A DNA stretch of 64,000 nucleotides from Blepharisma japonicum (taxonomy: Eukaryota; Ciliophora; Heterotrichea; Heterotrichida; Blepharismidae). This document shows, piece by piece, positions 1-11,397 of this stretch. A program made the translations under genes and the position numbers. The notes below the pieces were generated by a model, which saw only the letters and a program-made list of their open reading frames with translations, was not told the DNA's origin and did not search any database. Location: assembly GCA_949751835.1 (NCBI GenBank), contig CATKHK010000042.1, positions 326,083 through 390,082 on the forward strand, given 5' to 3'. Each line of letters starts with the position of its first letter. Positions within the stretch are counted from its first letter, which is position 1.

Positions 1-3000
1 GCCAATAAGGTAGATGTCGCGCAATAGCTTCCTCCATCGCATTCTAAAGCATAAGCTGAGCCAACTGGACAATAATATCCTGGAATGCATTTTCCACCAT
101 TAGAATCACCTGGGTATGATACTTGTGGAGTCGGAGATTTTGATCCAATTTTACAAAAATATCCACCAGTACAGGGACCTGTAACTACATTTTGCCCTAA
201 GTTTTGGCAATAATATCCAGGAGTACACTGCAAGCATTGGCCGGGATCTGTAAGTCCAGTTGTTGGATTATAAGTGCCTGATTGGCAAGGGTATTGATTA
301 CTATATTGAGTTCCTGCTGGGCAGTAATAGCCTGCTGGGCATGGATTATTTTCATAATTGCTTGTGCCTAATGGACAATAGAAACCCTGTGGGCAAGTTT
401 TACAAGTGCTTTGATAGTCGAGATCTTGATATGTTCCTGAAGCACAACTTATAGGTTCATAAGAGCCTTGAGGGCAATATTGACCTGCTTTGCAATATTG
501 ATAATTTGATGCTCCTGTCCCTATCGAAGGTCGAGGCCACCTTGTCCCTGAAAAACAATAATAGCCAGGATCGCATTGTCCTTGAGTTGAATCTAAACTA
601 GTGTCAGTACAGTATAAACCTTGAGTGCAAGAACCACAGTCATTCAATGCTTGACCAAGTTCTGACACTCTGAATGTCCCTGTAGGGCAAGGTATTGCAA
701 CAGGACTACCTAAAAGACAATAATAACCACTTGGGCAAAGGCCATAAATTCCAGTTGAAGGATCCACACTGTCGCTAGGCTTAGCTGTAGTTGCTCCCCA
801 ACTGCAATAGTACCCAGGGTTGCACTGTCGAGTTGCAGGAGTGGTTGAAAGTCCTGAAGTAGGACAGTAGTACCCTGGAGTGCACCACAAGCACCCAGAC
901 AATGAAGTGAGTCCAATAGATGGGTTAAAAGTGCCAATTGGGCATTGAGTGTAGAAATTGACCCCAGAGGTACAATATGATCCGACAGGGCAGATAACAG
1001 CAGACGTCATTCCTTCATTGTTACAATAAAAGCCTTGAGGACATGTTAAGCAAGCAGCTTGTGCATAAATCGGATTATACTTAGCAGGTGAGCATAATGC
1101 AACTGAGTATTGTCCTGAGGTAGTATAGCTTCCTGGAGGCGTAATTTGTTGTTTAGACCAGTATGATCCACTTGGGCAATAATATCCAGGACTGCAGAAG
1201 TTTGATGAAATAGAAGATTCAGTGCCCAAACAATAATAACCTTGGGTGCATGGTCTGCATCAGCTAATATCCTTTCCTCCTGAATTGGGATTATAAGTAC
1301 CTGGAGGGCAGCTAAGCTTAGTAGAATACCCTGGAGAGCAGTAGCCTCCAGCAGTGCAAGCTGTTTGAGCAGATGAATAGCTTTTAGCAGCACATAAAAA
1401 TCCAACTTTGCAAAAGCCATCTGGAACTAGTAAGCCAGGAGTTGAGCAATATGATCCGACTGGACAATCAGAGCATTGCGAAACGTCACTTAAACCTGAA
1501 GAAGATCCAATAGTTCCTTTCGGGCAAAATGTCGGTTTGCTAGTTCCTGAAACACAATAATATCCTATAGGACATATAATAGGGTTAATTGAAGCAATAG
1601 GGCAATAAAATCCTGCAGGGCAGATTGTGCAATCGCTAGATTGGGTTGCACCTGGTGAATTTCTATAGTAGCCGTAAGGGCATGGAGTTCCATAAGGTCC
1701 ACTTGACCCTGATCCACAATAATATCCCATATTGCATAAGCCAGTAGTGTCCGTCCATCCTACTAAAGAATATGACCCAGAAGCTGTATTTGTACATGAT
1801 GATGTATCTGTTCCTCCTGTATTTGTTCTATACTGTCCTCCTGGGCATGGAACTGGCCTATTTGTATTTGCAGGACAATAAAAGCCGGCTGGGCAATCAA
1901 AATCTGGATCACTAGAAGGGTCAGCATCTGTTCCAGGGGGGCAAAATTTGCCAGCTGGACAATTTCCTAGTGCCGATGCCAGAGTTCCTGCGGTACAAAA
2001 ATACCCTACTGGACAAATGGTACATGAGGAAGCTCCTGCAGAAGAAAAATATCCAGCAGGGCACGGAATTGGGGTTACAGTTCCTGGCGGACAATAATTG
2101 CCTGCGGTGCAGGAAATGCAACTTGATGGGCTTGTACCAGGAGTAGCGGAATAAGTCCCTCCAGGGCATAAAATATAATTTATCATCCCAGCCCAGCAAA
2201 AGCTTCCTGAAGGGCATGGTATGCAGCTTGTGGAATCAGTTGCATTATATACAGGCTGATATGTTCCTGCTGGACATTGCTGGGAACTATCATCCGGAAA
2301 TTTTGAACCTGCAGGGCAATAATAGCCTGGCTGGCAATACCCTGAATATCATGATGCCCCTCTAATACAGTATCGAGCACTAGGGCATTGGTTGCAGGAT
2401 GAAGACGATGTAGATCCTAAATTTCACAGATAACTTCCTGCTGGACACGGGGTTGCATGGCTAAATACAGTGCTTGAATTACAATAATAGCCTCTTGGGC
2501 ATTTCTGCATTATTATTGAAGTGCTTGCTGCTATACAAAAATACCCTTGGGTGCAAGGACTGCAATTAGATGCTGCAGAGTTGCTTGTGCTATCTGAATA
2601 ACTCCCAGGGAGGCAAGGGTATTGCCTTGCAAACTCTGTTCCTAATGGGCAATAATATCCAGGGTCGCATGATCATGAATTAGATGCTGTCTGTCCCATC
2701 TGCTTGCAAGCATATCCAGGGTTGCATGCCAAACAAGTATCCCATAGAAACCCTCCATACCAATTCGGATTATAAGTTCCTATAGGGCAATTTAAAGCAG
2801 GAGAGCCTGGAGTGCAATAAGTTCCAGGACTGCATGGTGAGCAGGACCCAGAAGATCAGCTAGAAGCTGGAGAGGTATACCCTTTAGAGCAATAATTTAC
2901 ATAAGGCGAATTTGTAGGGCAGTAAGTGCCCTCTGGACATGGATATTGGAAATTGGTACCTTCTGGGCAAAAAAATCCAGGATTGCATCATAAGCAGTTA

Positions 3001-5078
3001 GATACATCTGATTGACCTGTACTGGGGTTATAGTAGCCTTCTGGGCAAGGAAATAAATCAGGCAAAAAACTATAAGATGGGCAATAGTGGCCAACTGGGC
3101 AAGCTATATAGCTACTAGACCCCTCTGGACAGTAATATTGCGCTGGGCACGCTATACATCCTGATAAGCTAGTTCTTGTTGCAGAAGGGTTATAATATCC
3201 TCCAGGGCATGCTGTTTGAGTAGCTGCCGAACTTTGGTAAAGAGCTACAGAAAAGCAAAAATATCCTGCAGAGCATGCAGTTTGAGTAGGTGGGTCATCA
3301 CATTTATAGCCAGGCGGACATGATATGCAAGCATATAGTCCTGCGTTACTCATTGTCCCACGATAGCAGGGAAAGAACCCAAAATGGGTCATTGGTGCGA
3401 TATTTCCATTGCTAGGAGCTGTGCATGAAGTTTGACCATATCCATTATTATAGGTTCCAAAATCGCATCGAGAACATCCTATAGCCCCTGCTGCTGAATA
3501 ATAACCTGATGGACACGGTTTTCTAAGCTTTCCATCGCATTCATAGCCAGCATCGCATATCGTGCAGACAGTGCTAGAAGAAGCGTAATATCCAGGCGCG
3601 CAAAACCCGTTACTTCCTAAACCTTTGCAAAGAATATCGCAAGCAACACAATCACTTCACCCTTCAAGAGCCATCTGATTGGCTGAGCAAGCAGTTTTAG
3701 CAGATGTTGTGCATGAATAGCCTATTGGACAATAATGACAATACTGCTCACTCCCTGCAGAATAGCTGTATGGATCACAAAGCACAGGAATTTGAGTGGT
3801 GATATCTGGACAATAAGAGCCTGCAGGGCATGAAGTACATTTTGAAGATCCTGGTGGAGAATATTGCCCTGAAGAACATTGGGAGGGACTTGAACTACCT
3901 CCTGTGCATTGGTAGCCAGGTGGGCATTGATAAATACTATGGCCATCTGCTTTTATATAAGTTCCTGCAGGAACAGTTACTTTCCCTTGTCCATGCAAAT
4001 CGCAGGCCATTTTTGTACAAGCTTGACAAACTCCAGATCCTCATTCTGCTGTTGATCCAAAAGGACAAGGCTGAGGCATCCCAGTCCCGCTACAAGAATG
4101 TCCAGGAGGGCATGGAAGACAGTTTCATTCGCCTAGAGGAGAATATTGATTAGAGTCACATGCGATTTTATCTCCATATAATGTAGTGCATTTATAGCCT
4201 TGAGGGCAAACATTGCAAAGACCAGACCCAGGTGGCCAAGCCCACATTCCTCCTTTGCAAGGGTTTATTATTGAAACTTTGATAGTGCTTCCAGGTGCTG
4301 GAGTAATGCCATCATAAGTTGGATCTCCTGAAGTTACTGTATGAGTTATGCTTGCTGAATATTGCAACCCTCTTGGAGTTGTTCCTTCAGTTGTTTCTAT
4401 AGTAATTCATTGAGGAATATTGTAGTTATATTTAGAAAAAGTCAAAATTGATGGCGAATATGAAATATAGGAAGAAGGGCTACTCAAGCTTATAGTAACT
4501 GAATCTTGAGGTGGAGATCCTAATAAAATGCAATAAGAGCCTACATATCCTTCTTGGAAAACAACGGTATCTGATATCATTACTGAAGCTTGGTTGCTTT
4601 TAAGAATATACACATATGCAGGGGATGGAGAAGTTGACGCAGAAATAAAATCTGCATCTGATGTAGATACTGAATGTGTTAAAGAATATTGATTTATTCC
4701 AGGGTTGTTTTGAGAAGAGGCAACTGAAGTAATAGAAATAGTTTGCTGAACGTTGTAATTGGCACTAGTAAAGCTAATTATAGTTGGGGATATTGACAGC
4801 AATGATGTGCTAGTAGAAATTGTTATTTGAACAAGAGAGCTTGGAGATTGAGAGAGAGATATTTTATAGGTTGTGCTCGATCCTTCTTTGACTACAGGCA
4901 GGGTAGATAAGATTATTGAGCCTAAAGAAAGAGATCGAGATATATGAGAAGATGAATTAAAACTTGGAAATGAAAATATCATAGCTTTATCACTTACAGT
5001 AGGATTTTTCTGTCCATTGTTAACTAATGAGTATGAGATGACCTGAATACACAAAATTAAGATCAGTAACAGCGGCAT
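1..5078 (-). CDS. Giant secreted GCC2/GCC3-type cysteine-rich repeat protein (partial, runs off left edge)
   Basis: One frame is open from the ATG at 5078 to position 1 (about 1690 codons and continuing), reading several TGA codons (4407, 4125, 3657, 1260) as Trp. Residues 1-18 form a hydrophobic signal peptide. Residues about 55-260 hold two Calx-beta-like modules, seen as an EG-x-Y start and an ending of the type SANYNVQQTISIT or KYNYNIPQWITIE. From about residue 275 the protein is a long array of short units of the form CPAGYYCPxGT, with Cys every 5-15 residues, typical of the GCC2/GCC3 ephrin-receptor-like family that ciliates encode as very large extracellular proteins. No membrane segment is seen inside the window. 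A cell-surface or secreted structural or adhesion role is an inference. The C-terminus is missing. No intron is needed. Confidence 0.85.
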
Positions 5079-5656
5079 TTTCTAATTATGCTTTTGTGGG
5101 GTTAATTTTTCGTTAATTTAAGGTAATGAACGCAAATTAATGCTATTAAAAGGGACTTTGTAGGGGATAATTGCAAAAAAATGCAAATATAGATGATAGA
5201 GGAGTCCAATCGCAAGAATCTTCAGAGTCAGGATATTTTAATTTTTCTAAATTGTTTTATACCAATAGATGATAGCTGCAAAATCACCCCATTTACCTGC
5301 TTCTAAAGAAGGTATTATTGGCTTAGCAATGATCATCAGCAGTAGGAAGGATGTTGAATAACTTGGGAACTGTAAATTCGATTATAATTAAATTAAAAAT
5401 GACTTAGCTTAGGCCTTTCTAATAACCTTGTCTTATCTAATTCAAAAAATTTTAATTTAGGTCAAAATAATTAAAGATATACAGGTTTTTTTTAAGATAG
5501 TAATTATAAAAATACTCAGCAAATAGTTAATGTGCAAAAATAATTTATCTGCTACAAAGTTTCGAATTATGATATAAAACCTAAACTTTAAAAATATTAA
5601 AAATTTTAATTCCTATAAATATGCAATAATAATTAGGCATTATCTTGTATTGATAT
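5079..5656. other. AT-rich intergenic region with a possible coding relic
   Basis: This holds the upstream region of the cysteine-rich gene. On the minus strand, roughly 5190-5385 reads like protein for about 30 codons (MIIAKPIIPSLEAGKWGDF), ends in TAG, and could continue only through a putative 16-nt GTATAA...TTTAG intron. No family was recognised. It is either a tiny gene or a relic, and it is not strong enough to call as a CDS. Confidence 0.3.
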
Positions 5657-6379
5657 TTAATTTCTATGCACCTTGCTCCCCTTTTCTCTATATATCATTA
5701 CTCTATTGGGATACTTGCAACTTTTTTCTTCAATCACTATATTTTTCCTTGAAGACTTTACTTGATTCTCTATATTAACTTCAAGCATTTCCTTTAATCT
5801 GGCTAGATTATCTTTTTCTTTTATATTTTTTAAAGAATTAGATCTTTCAGGTACTTTTTCCACTATATTTTCGTCAATAAAACTCCTTGAAACCTGACTA
5901 GCAGATCTTTTTGAAACACTATCAGGAGCTGTATCTGCAAAAGAAACATTTAGCCTAGATTTTGTAGTATTTTCCATATATTCTTTCTGTGTTGGTATAT
6001 CAGTTTCTACTTCAGGCTCAATAAAATCATTTGGCTTGATTATAAATTTAAAGTTCGCTTTTTTTGCTTTAGGAGAAACTACAGTTGATACTGGCGTAGA
6101 TAAAGATTTTAAGCTTATATAAAGCTGAGGAGTCTCTGGACAACTTTTATATATAGGAAATTTTCGGATCGAAAGTGGAGGCTTCTTATGCGATGATGGT
6201 GAATTTGTTGGATATTTTTCTGGGGACTTTTCTTGGAAATTTCTTTGAAATAATTTGGTGTTTTTAAGTGCAATGCTTGGAGTAATCTCGATTTTGATTG
6301 GAACTGGATTTGTTTTCGGTGGGACGCTAGTGCCTTTCTTAATAGGTTCACGAGATAAAACTCTCTTTAAAAATGACAT
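5657..6379 (-). CDS. Ser/Lys-rich low-complexity protein of unknown function
   Basis: The frame encodes 240 aa from an ATG at 6379 (MSFLKRVLSREPIKKG) to TAA at 5657. The same frame is open further upstream to 6514, but that extension is AT-rich and does not resemble the rest, so the downstream ATG was chosen. The protein is basic and rich in Ser, Lys, Pro and Glu, with many SP/TP-type sites and no membrane segment, cysteine cluster or recognisable fold. The C-terminal 60 residues could form a short helix (LARLKEMLEVNIENQVK). It resembles a disordered cytoskeletal or phospho-regulated protein, but no family was recognised. Confidence 0.6.
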   Translation of the reverse strand: MSFLKRVLSREPIKKGTSVPPKTNPVPIKIEITPSIALKNTKLFQRNFQEKSPEKYPTNSPSSHKKPPLSIRKFPIYKSCPETPQLYISLKSLSTPVSTVVSPKAKKANFKFIIKPNDFIEPEVETDIPTQKEYMENTTKSRLNVSFADTAPDSVSKRSASQVSRSFIDENIVEKVPERSNSLKNIKEKDNLARLKEMLEVNIENQVKSSRKNIVIEEKSCKYPNRVMIYREKGSKVHRN

Positions 6380-7229
6380 TTGAAATTTTTCTGATATAAT
6401 AATAATAAAATAGGGATGAATGTGAAATTTGTTAGCAAAATTTAATTTCCTGAACTCGTTATAGGATTCAGTTTTAACAGAGATCCAAAAATAGCAGAGC
6501 CATGTAAGCAGCAAAAGGGTTCATATCTTTATGGCCTAGCCAAGGATAATGGAAATGTGGGGTTTTATCCTTAGCACTCTCGAGTAAGAAGGGCATTAGG
6601 CGAATGCACACAGATTAGATTAGCTAATGGTTTATTTGGGATATTTTGACCAAAGGATTATGAAAGGTAACTAATTTTGCTCTGATACTTTGGTGGGGAT
6701 GTGCGTTAGCACCTTAAAAACTTCAATTAATAAAATTTAATGAATTTTTTTCTGATATTATTTACTTTCTAGTTATTAATTATAGAAATTTTTAGTTCTC
6801 ATAGAAAATATTAAACAAAAAAGCAAGCAAAATTAATAATCTAAATAAGAAATAGAAATATATTTAATTTATTATATAGTCCGTATGAGCTTTAATTTCA
6901 TTTTAGTTATAGAATGTGTAGAATAGCTTGAGAATTTTAAATTTGGAAAAAATCTTCAGACAGCAGATTTACCTCTTACACGAGTAATATAACTAGCATG
7001 TTGGTCTGTATGCACAATAGTCCATTCCAAACTCAAAAATTGTATGGGATGAAAGCATTTAAATGTAATAGAAAAAATTATTCAAATGATAATCAAGATT
7101 TGCTTATTATTCAGGGATTCTAGGGCATTACTTTTAAATTATACAATCTAAGAGTTTAACTGTGAAATGTTTTAAAAATGTCGATTTTAACATTTTTAAA
7201 ATCTGGCACGCTCTGATTATAAATCTTTA
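6380..7229. other. AT-rich intergenic region, nothing recognised
   Basis: About 850 bases lie between two divergent genes. The stretch is AT-rich with only short open frames. No tRNA-like cloverleaf, tandem repeat or conserved motif was seen. It should contain the promoters of both flanking genes. Confidence 0.5.
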
Positions 7230-8699
7230 ATGGAATCAAAACACCCAAATTTCAGCTTATTAGTCAGATACCAAAACAATAAAGACAACAAATGCTCTAT
7301 CTTTTTATTAGGAGCAAACATGATAAGAGAAATTATATCATTTTTAACATTTCAAGAATACTTGAATTTTACAATGACTTGTAAGAAATTTTGGAAATAT
7401 GTCTATGATCCTCATGTTTCCATTCATGATAAGCATTCTCAGCTTGACAAAGTAAATACTTTATTTAATGGTGATGATGTAGGAACAAGCTTAATTGAGT
7501 CAATGTTAGAAGCAAATATTTCAACCGGGAAGTTACCATCAGTAGCCTTAAAATGATCGAAATCTCCATCAATAATTTTTCATTATTTATCATATAAGCA
7601 AGAACACTTATTTTTTGGTTACGAAGAAAATAATATATTGGTTTTTTCAATATCTTCTTTCAGAAATGAATTCACCAGAAAAGAAACTTGGATTTGTCAA
7701 GATAGAATTATTGCTGCTGCTGGTCATAAAAATAGAATGATCTGCTCGACTGGAGGAAATTTGGAATTGTTTGCTTATGGCCAGGATCCTTCTCTTGAAT
7801 ATTTTCCTGAAATAAATTGCTCGAGGCTTACAAAGGAAGATGATCATAAAAAGCCAATACTAAAAATCGAGTATTTCAATAATGGGCAGCATATTATTTG
7901 CTTAAGGAAATTCGAGGCAGTTTTATTTAATAAGCAGTTGGAGAAGCTCCGAGCAATGAAATTTGAAGAATCAAAAACAATGCTAAGCCATTCGTACTGG
8001 AAAACGGATGATTATTTAATTTTGCATATTCCAAACCCTACAGCAAATGCTTTTTTTATATATTATGAAAATATAATTAAGTTTTACAATGCCAATCAAT
8101 CAATTCCTGCAAATGAAATCCAGATTGAAAGCAAAGTCAAAAATTTGAAATCAACAAAATATGAAACTCCTGATGGATACCAGCATTCAGTTTTACTATT
8201 TTTAGATGTCAATAACCAGCTCTATAAAAATAAAACAAAATTGAATGTCTATTGCTACAATGGATTTGCTGTGATAAAAGAATTTGTCGTATTTCAAGAT
8301 TTAAGATCAAACAGTTTTACCATTTTCAATATAGCAACTTCAAGTTATCATAGCGTATTAAATCAATCAAACTTCCTATGCTTGAATTTTAAATATTTTA
8401 TTGACGTCTCTCCTTTCAAAATTATGTATATTTCTAAATCTCAAAACATGAATGACAAACTAATAAAAGTCCATTTGCAAAGATATAGCAATAGTCGGCC
8501 CATTATATTGAATACGCCATTCGGAAAATTGCTCAAGTGCACGTATACTCATCCTTTTCTAGTCTTAGCTGGAGTTAGGTATGGCTCTTATGGAATTATG
8601 ACTGTCAATATTTATTCTGCAATTCCAGCTACTGCCTATTATCAAACCATTGACGGTTTTTCACCTCCTAAATTAAGTATGCCTAAAGATGATTATTAA
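7230..8699 (+). CDS. F-box protein with a probable beta-propeller-like C-terminal region
   Basis: The single frame of 489 aa runs from ATG 7230 to TAA 8697-8699 and reads TGA at 7554 as Trp (VALKWSKSPS). Residues about 28-65 match an F-box (LGANMIREIISFLTFQEYLN, then MTCKKFWKYV): leucine-rich helices followed by CKxFW. F-box domains normally bind Skp1 in SCF ubiquitin ligases. The remaining 400 residues hold beta-strand-like segments such as HLFFGYEENNILVFSIS and GQHIICLRKFEAVLFN, resembling degenerate WD repeats that would recruit substrate. Substrate and pathway cannot be told. The next gene converges on this one 15 bases downstream. Confidence 0.7.
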
Positions 8700-8714
8700 T
8701 CAAAATAGTTTTGT

Positions 8715-9029
8715 TTAAGTTTTTGTTATTTTTGTCTGAACTTCCACCACTGTATTATTCAATGAATCTTCTTGCTCATAGTTTTCCTCCTTAAATCCCT
8801 GCTCAATTTCTTCAATCACTTCAATATTTTGCAGGGTCTTTTCCCTTTCTTCCTTCTTCAATTGTTTCCTCAGCATTTTTTCTTGCTTCTTTCTCCATTC
8901 GTTTCTTTTCTCCACTATTTTTTTCTTCTGCTTCCTTGTATGGTTAAACTTGCTTAAATACTGATTTCTGTCATTCAGATCAAAGGAAATATCATAGTTT
9001 TTTGGCTCTTTCTCTTTCTTATTTTTCAT
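8715..9029 (-). CDS. NOL12/RRP17-like nucleolar ribosome-biogenesis protein
   Basis: This is a short, highly charged 104-aa protein. Residues 13-31 (YDISFDLNDRNQYLSKFNH) followed by TRKQKKK and a long Lys/Glu/Arg helix match the layout of the NOL12/Rrp17 family: FDxxDRxxYLxxFHxRKxxRKK, then a coiled helix, then a conserved short TVVxVxxI strand near the end (here NNTVVEVQTKI). That family acts in pre-rRNA processing in the nucleolus, and yeast Rrp17 is a 5'-3' exonuclease. The protein is shorter than human NOL12 (about 210 aa). The assignment rests on pattern alone. It is divergent from the GTPase gene, and only 9 bases separate the two ATGs. Confidence 0.6.
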   Translation of the reverse strand: MKNKKEKEPKNYDISFDLNDRNQYLSKFNHTRKQKKKIVEKRNEWRKKQEKMLRKQLKKEEREKTLQNIEVIEEIEQGFKEENYEQEDSLNNTVVEVQTKITKT

Positions 9030-9038
9030 TTACAATAT

Positions 9039-9656
9039 ATGGAAACATATTCAATATGCATTTCTGGCGATCCAGGAGTAGGAAAAACAACATTAATCAG
9101 CGAATTTGCACAGGATTCGTGCAAGTATTCGTCTCCAATTAATATTTTTGTGTCAGTTTACCAAAATAAAACCATTGAGTGATGGGATTTTTCGGGGAAT
9201 GAAAGTTATAGAGCTTTGAGGCTGATGTTTTATAAGTATTTTGATGGATATATTTTTGTACATGATTTAAGTAACTCAAAGACGTACAGAAATTTGAAAA
9301 AGTGGAGAAAAGAATTAAGACCATGGCTGAATGATAATTTTGGACTATTAAAAGAGGAGAGTTTTCCAGTTTTGGTTGTTGGAAATAAGTGCGATTTAGT
9401 GAGGGAGGAAAATGAGGGAAAAAAAATTGATTACACAATAACATCAGCAACGGAGAGATTGTGAGAAAATAAGGAATGAGAAAGATTTTTGGATAAAGTT
9501 ATTGGAAATAATTGCAAAGGTAAAGTGGAGAGAGCTAATAGACAGTTAGAAGAGAATAATGATGAGCTAGTAACTGAGGAAACTATTATGGATAGGATCC
9601 GTAATTGGTTCAAACCACAAGAGCTTCCAATATCGGAAAAGAGAAGTAGCACATAA
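9039..9656 (+). CDS. RABL3-like small GTPase
   Basis: The frame encodes 205 aa and reads TGA as Trp at 9180, 9462 and 9477. The P-loop GDPGVGKT sits at residues 10-17. Switch II is seen as WWDFSGNES (the DxxG motif), and the guanine-specificity motif is NKCD near residue 116. The stretch FYKYFDGYIFVHDLSNSKTYRNLKKW and the later RFLDKVI follow the Rab-like 3 pattern (FYxxxxGxIFVHDLxNxKSxxNLxxW; FFDKVIE) rather than that of canonical Rabs. There is no C-terminal prenylation cysteine, as expected for RABL3, which works without a membrane anchor in animals. The start lies only 9 bases from the divergent NOL12-like ATG, so the two share a very compact promoter. Confidence 0.7.
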
Positions 9657-9767
9657 TGTTCTAATAAATACTCACATATATAATAATTTGAGGTTTAGCG
9701 AGCTAATTAAATCTAAAATACCTTTAAATTAATATCAGCAAAATTTTATCTTATTCTAATAAATTAT

Positions 9768-11084
9768 TTAGCTCCATCCTTCATTATTCACAAATCTGTA
9801 AACCAAGTCTCGTGCATTTATAGGCTGGTCATGAGGCACCATATGACCTGATTTCAAAACAACTACAAAACTGAAATTCTCATAGGTCTGCGCAAATCCT
9901 GCCACCATTCCATTAACAGTCCACAGCGATTTTTGAGAATATTGGAAAAAAGGCATTCCTGGCCAATTTATATTTGCAACCATAGCTTCAGTTGACAAAA
10001 TATTGACAATTAAATCGTCTTGGCCATTATAAATCATAACAGGGATTGTATCAATCACAAATGGTAAATAGTTGATTGCTGAATTCATAATATCAACAGT
10101 CATAGCATTATATACAGAATTGCTGCAATCAACCCAGTGAAGATTTTGAGGAACATGCAACAAAGTTTTTGTGGATTCTGAGTCAAGCCATGCAGGAATT
10201 CCGTGAATATTGTAATTAGTTTCATAGCTCCTTATATTGTAAACATTAATTCCTCCAGCGTAGTTCACGATCAAGTCAGTTATAGAAGTCCAATCATTTT
10301 CTGCATCATCCCACTCGCCTGTGTTAATTTCATTGAGAACTTGTGCTTCATATGTCTGAATAATTTCAAGCTCTTCTTGGTTGAGGAGTCCAGTTGCCAC
10401 TGAAAAAGCTGAATACCTTTGGCTCTGAGTAATTGGATCTGTCCAAGGGTCACCTACACCAATTCCTTGCAAATTAAAATGAGCTATTTGAGAGGAAACA
10501 GGGTTGTTATTGTTCATCAAAATAGTGTAGGCAATTGCAGGTATCCAGTGGCCTCCAAAACTTTCTCCGAAAATAAACAAAGGACGGTTAAACATCCATG
10601 GATATTTGGCATTGAGTTTTACGAGTAAGTTGTAGAGTTGCTGAGTGGAACCTGCTGTTGTGTTTTTCATATCATAAGATGCTTTAGCAACAGAGTATCC
10701 AGCACCAAGAGGATGGTCGATTGTCATTAGATGAAAATCGCTAGCCCATGTATATGGATTTGGGACAGGCTCTGATTGATTATTGACTATAAACGGAGCA
10801 ATATTTTCAAATAACATTCCATAATTTCCTGAACATCCTGGACCTCCTTGGAGTCAAATAATAAGCGGTCTTGTGTCTGATGTAGCATTTCCTTCGATTG
10901 CTTGGAAAAACCAATAGAAATAAGATGACCCAGTTAAAGGATTCATTAAGATTTCACCTGCATACCCAGAGAAACCCAGAAGTGACCAAGTTCCATCAGT
11001 ATCGCCAAGTAGTTTTTCAGATGATTCCTGATGAGCTGAAATAGCAAGAATGATAAAACTCAAAAGTATAACTTTTGAGACCAT
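9768..11084 (-). CDS. Serine carboxypeptidase (peptidase family S10), secreted or lysosomal
   Basis: The frame encodes 438 aa from ATG 11084. A longer frame begins only at a TTG. Residues 1-17 form a signal peptide (MVSKVILLSFIILAISA). TGA at 10854 gives the invariant Trp of PLIIWLQGGPGCSG, the S10 oxyanion and substrate-carboxylate motif. The catalytic Ser is in GESFGG (about residue 175), the Asp in YNGQDDLIVN (about 350) and the His in SGHMVPHDQP (about 415). Length and motif order are normal for cathepsin A/carboxypeptidase Y-type enzymes, which remove C-terminal residues from peptides in acidic vacuoles. It should be active in phagosomes or lysosomes, or be secreted. Confidence 0.92.
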
Positions 11085-11397
11085 ATTTATTAATTTCTCC
11101 TGCAAGTCTAGTTTTAGAGGAGTGTTTTAATGCTTCTCCGAAGTATTAAAGTAAAAAATTCCATTGAGAATTTAATGTAAAATTTATTAATTTTCCAATT
11201 TTTTAATTGTTTAATAACTGAAATCAACTATACTATTATCGCTAATGCTATCATCTCATGTCTGTGATTGTAAATAGCATCTTTTTCGCATTATTTAACA
11301 AAGCTAGATAAAATTAGATGTTTTGGCCAACAGATGACTTTGAATATGATATTCACTGAATTTTCTATTTTCGATTAACTAGTAATTTAATTCCAAA
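11085..11397. other. Divergent intergenic region
   Basis: This is an AT-rich stretch between the carboxypeptidase (minus) and the EF-hand protein (plus). It must carry both promoters. No conserved box or repeat was recognised. Confidence 0.5.

Noticed and set aside
3830-4153. Plus-strand 107-codon frame inside the GCC2/GCC3 gene
   Set aside because: It is opposite the cysteine-rich frame, which has consistent Cys spacing through this segment.
9039-9656. In-frame TGA as selenocysteine
   Set aside because: TGA codons align with Trp in families that lack Sec, and they occur in nearly every gene.
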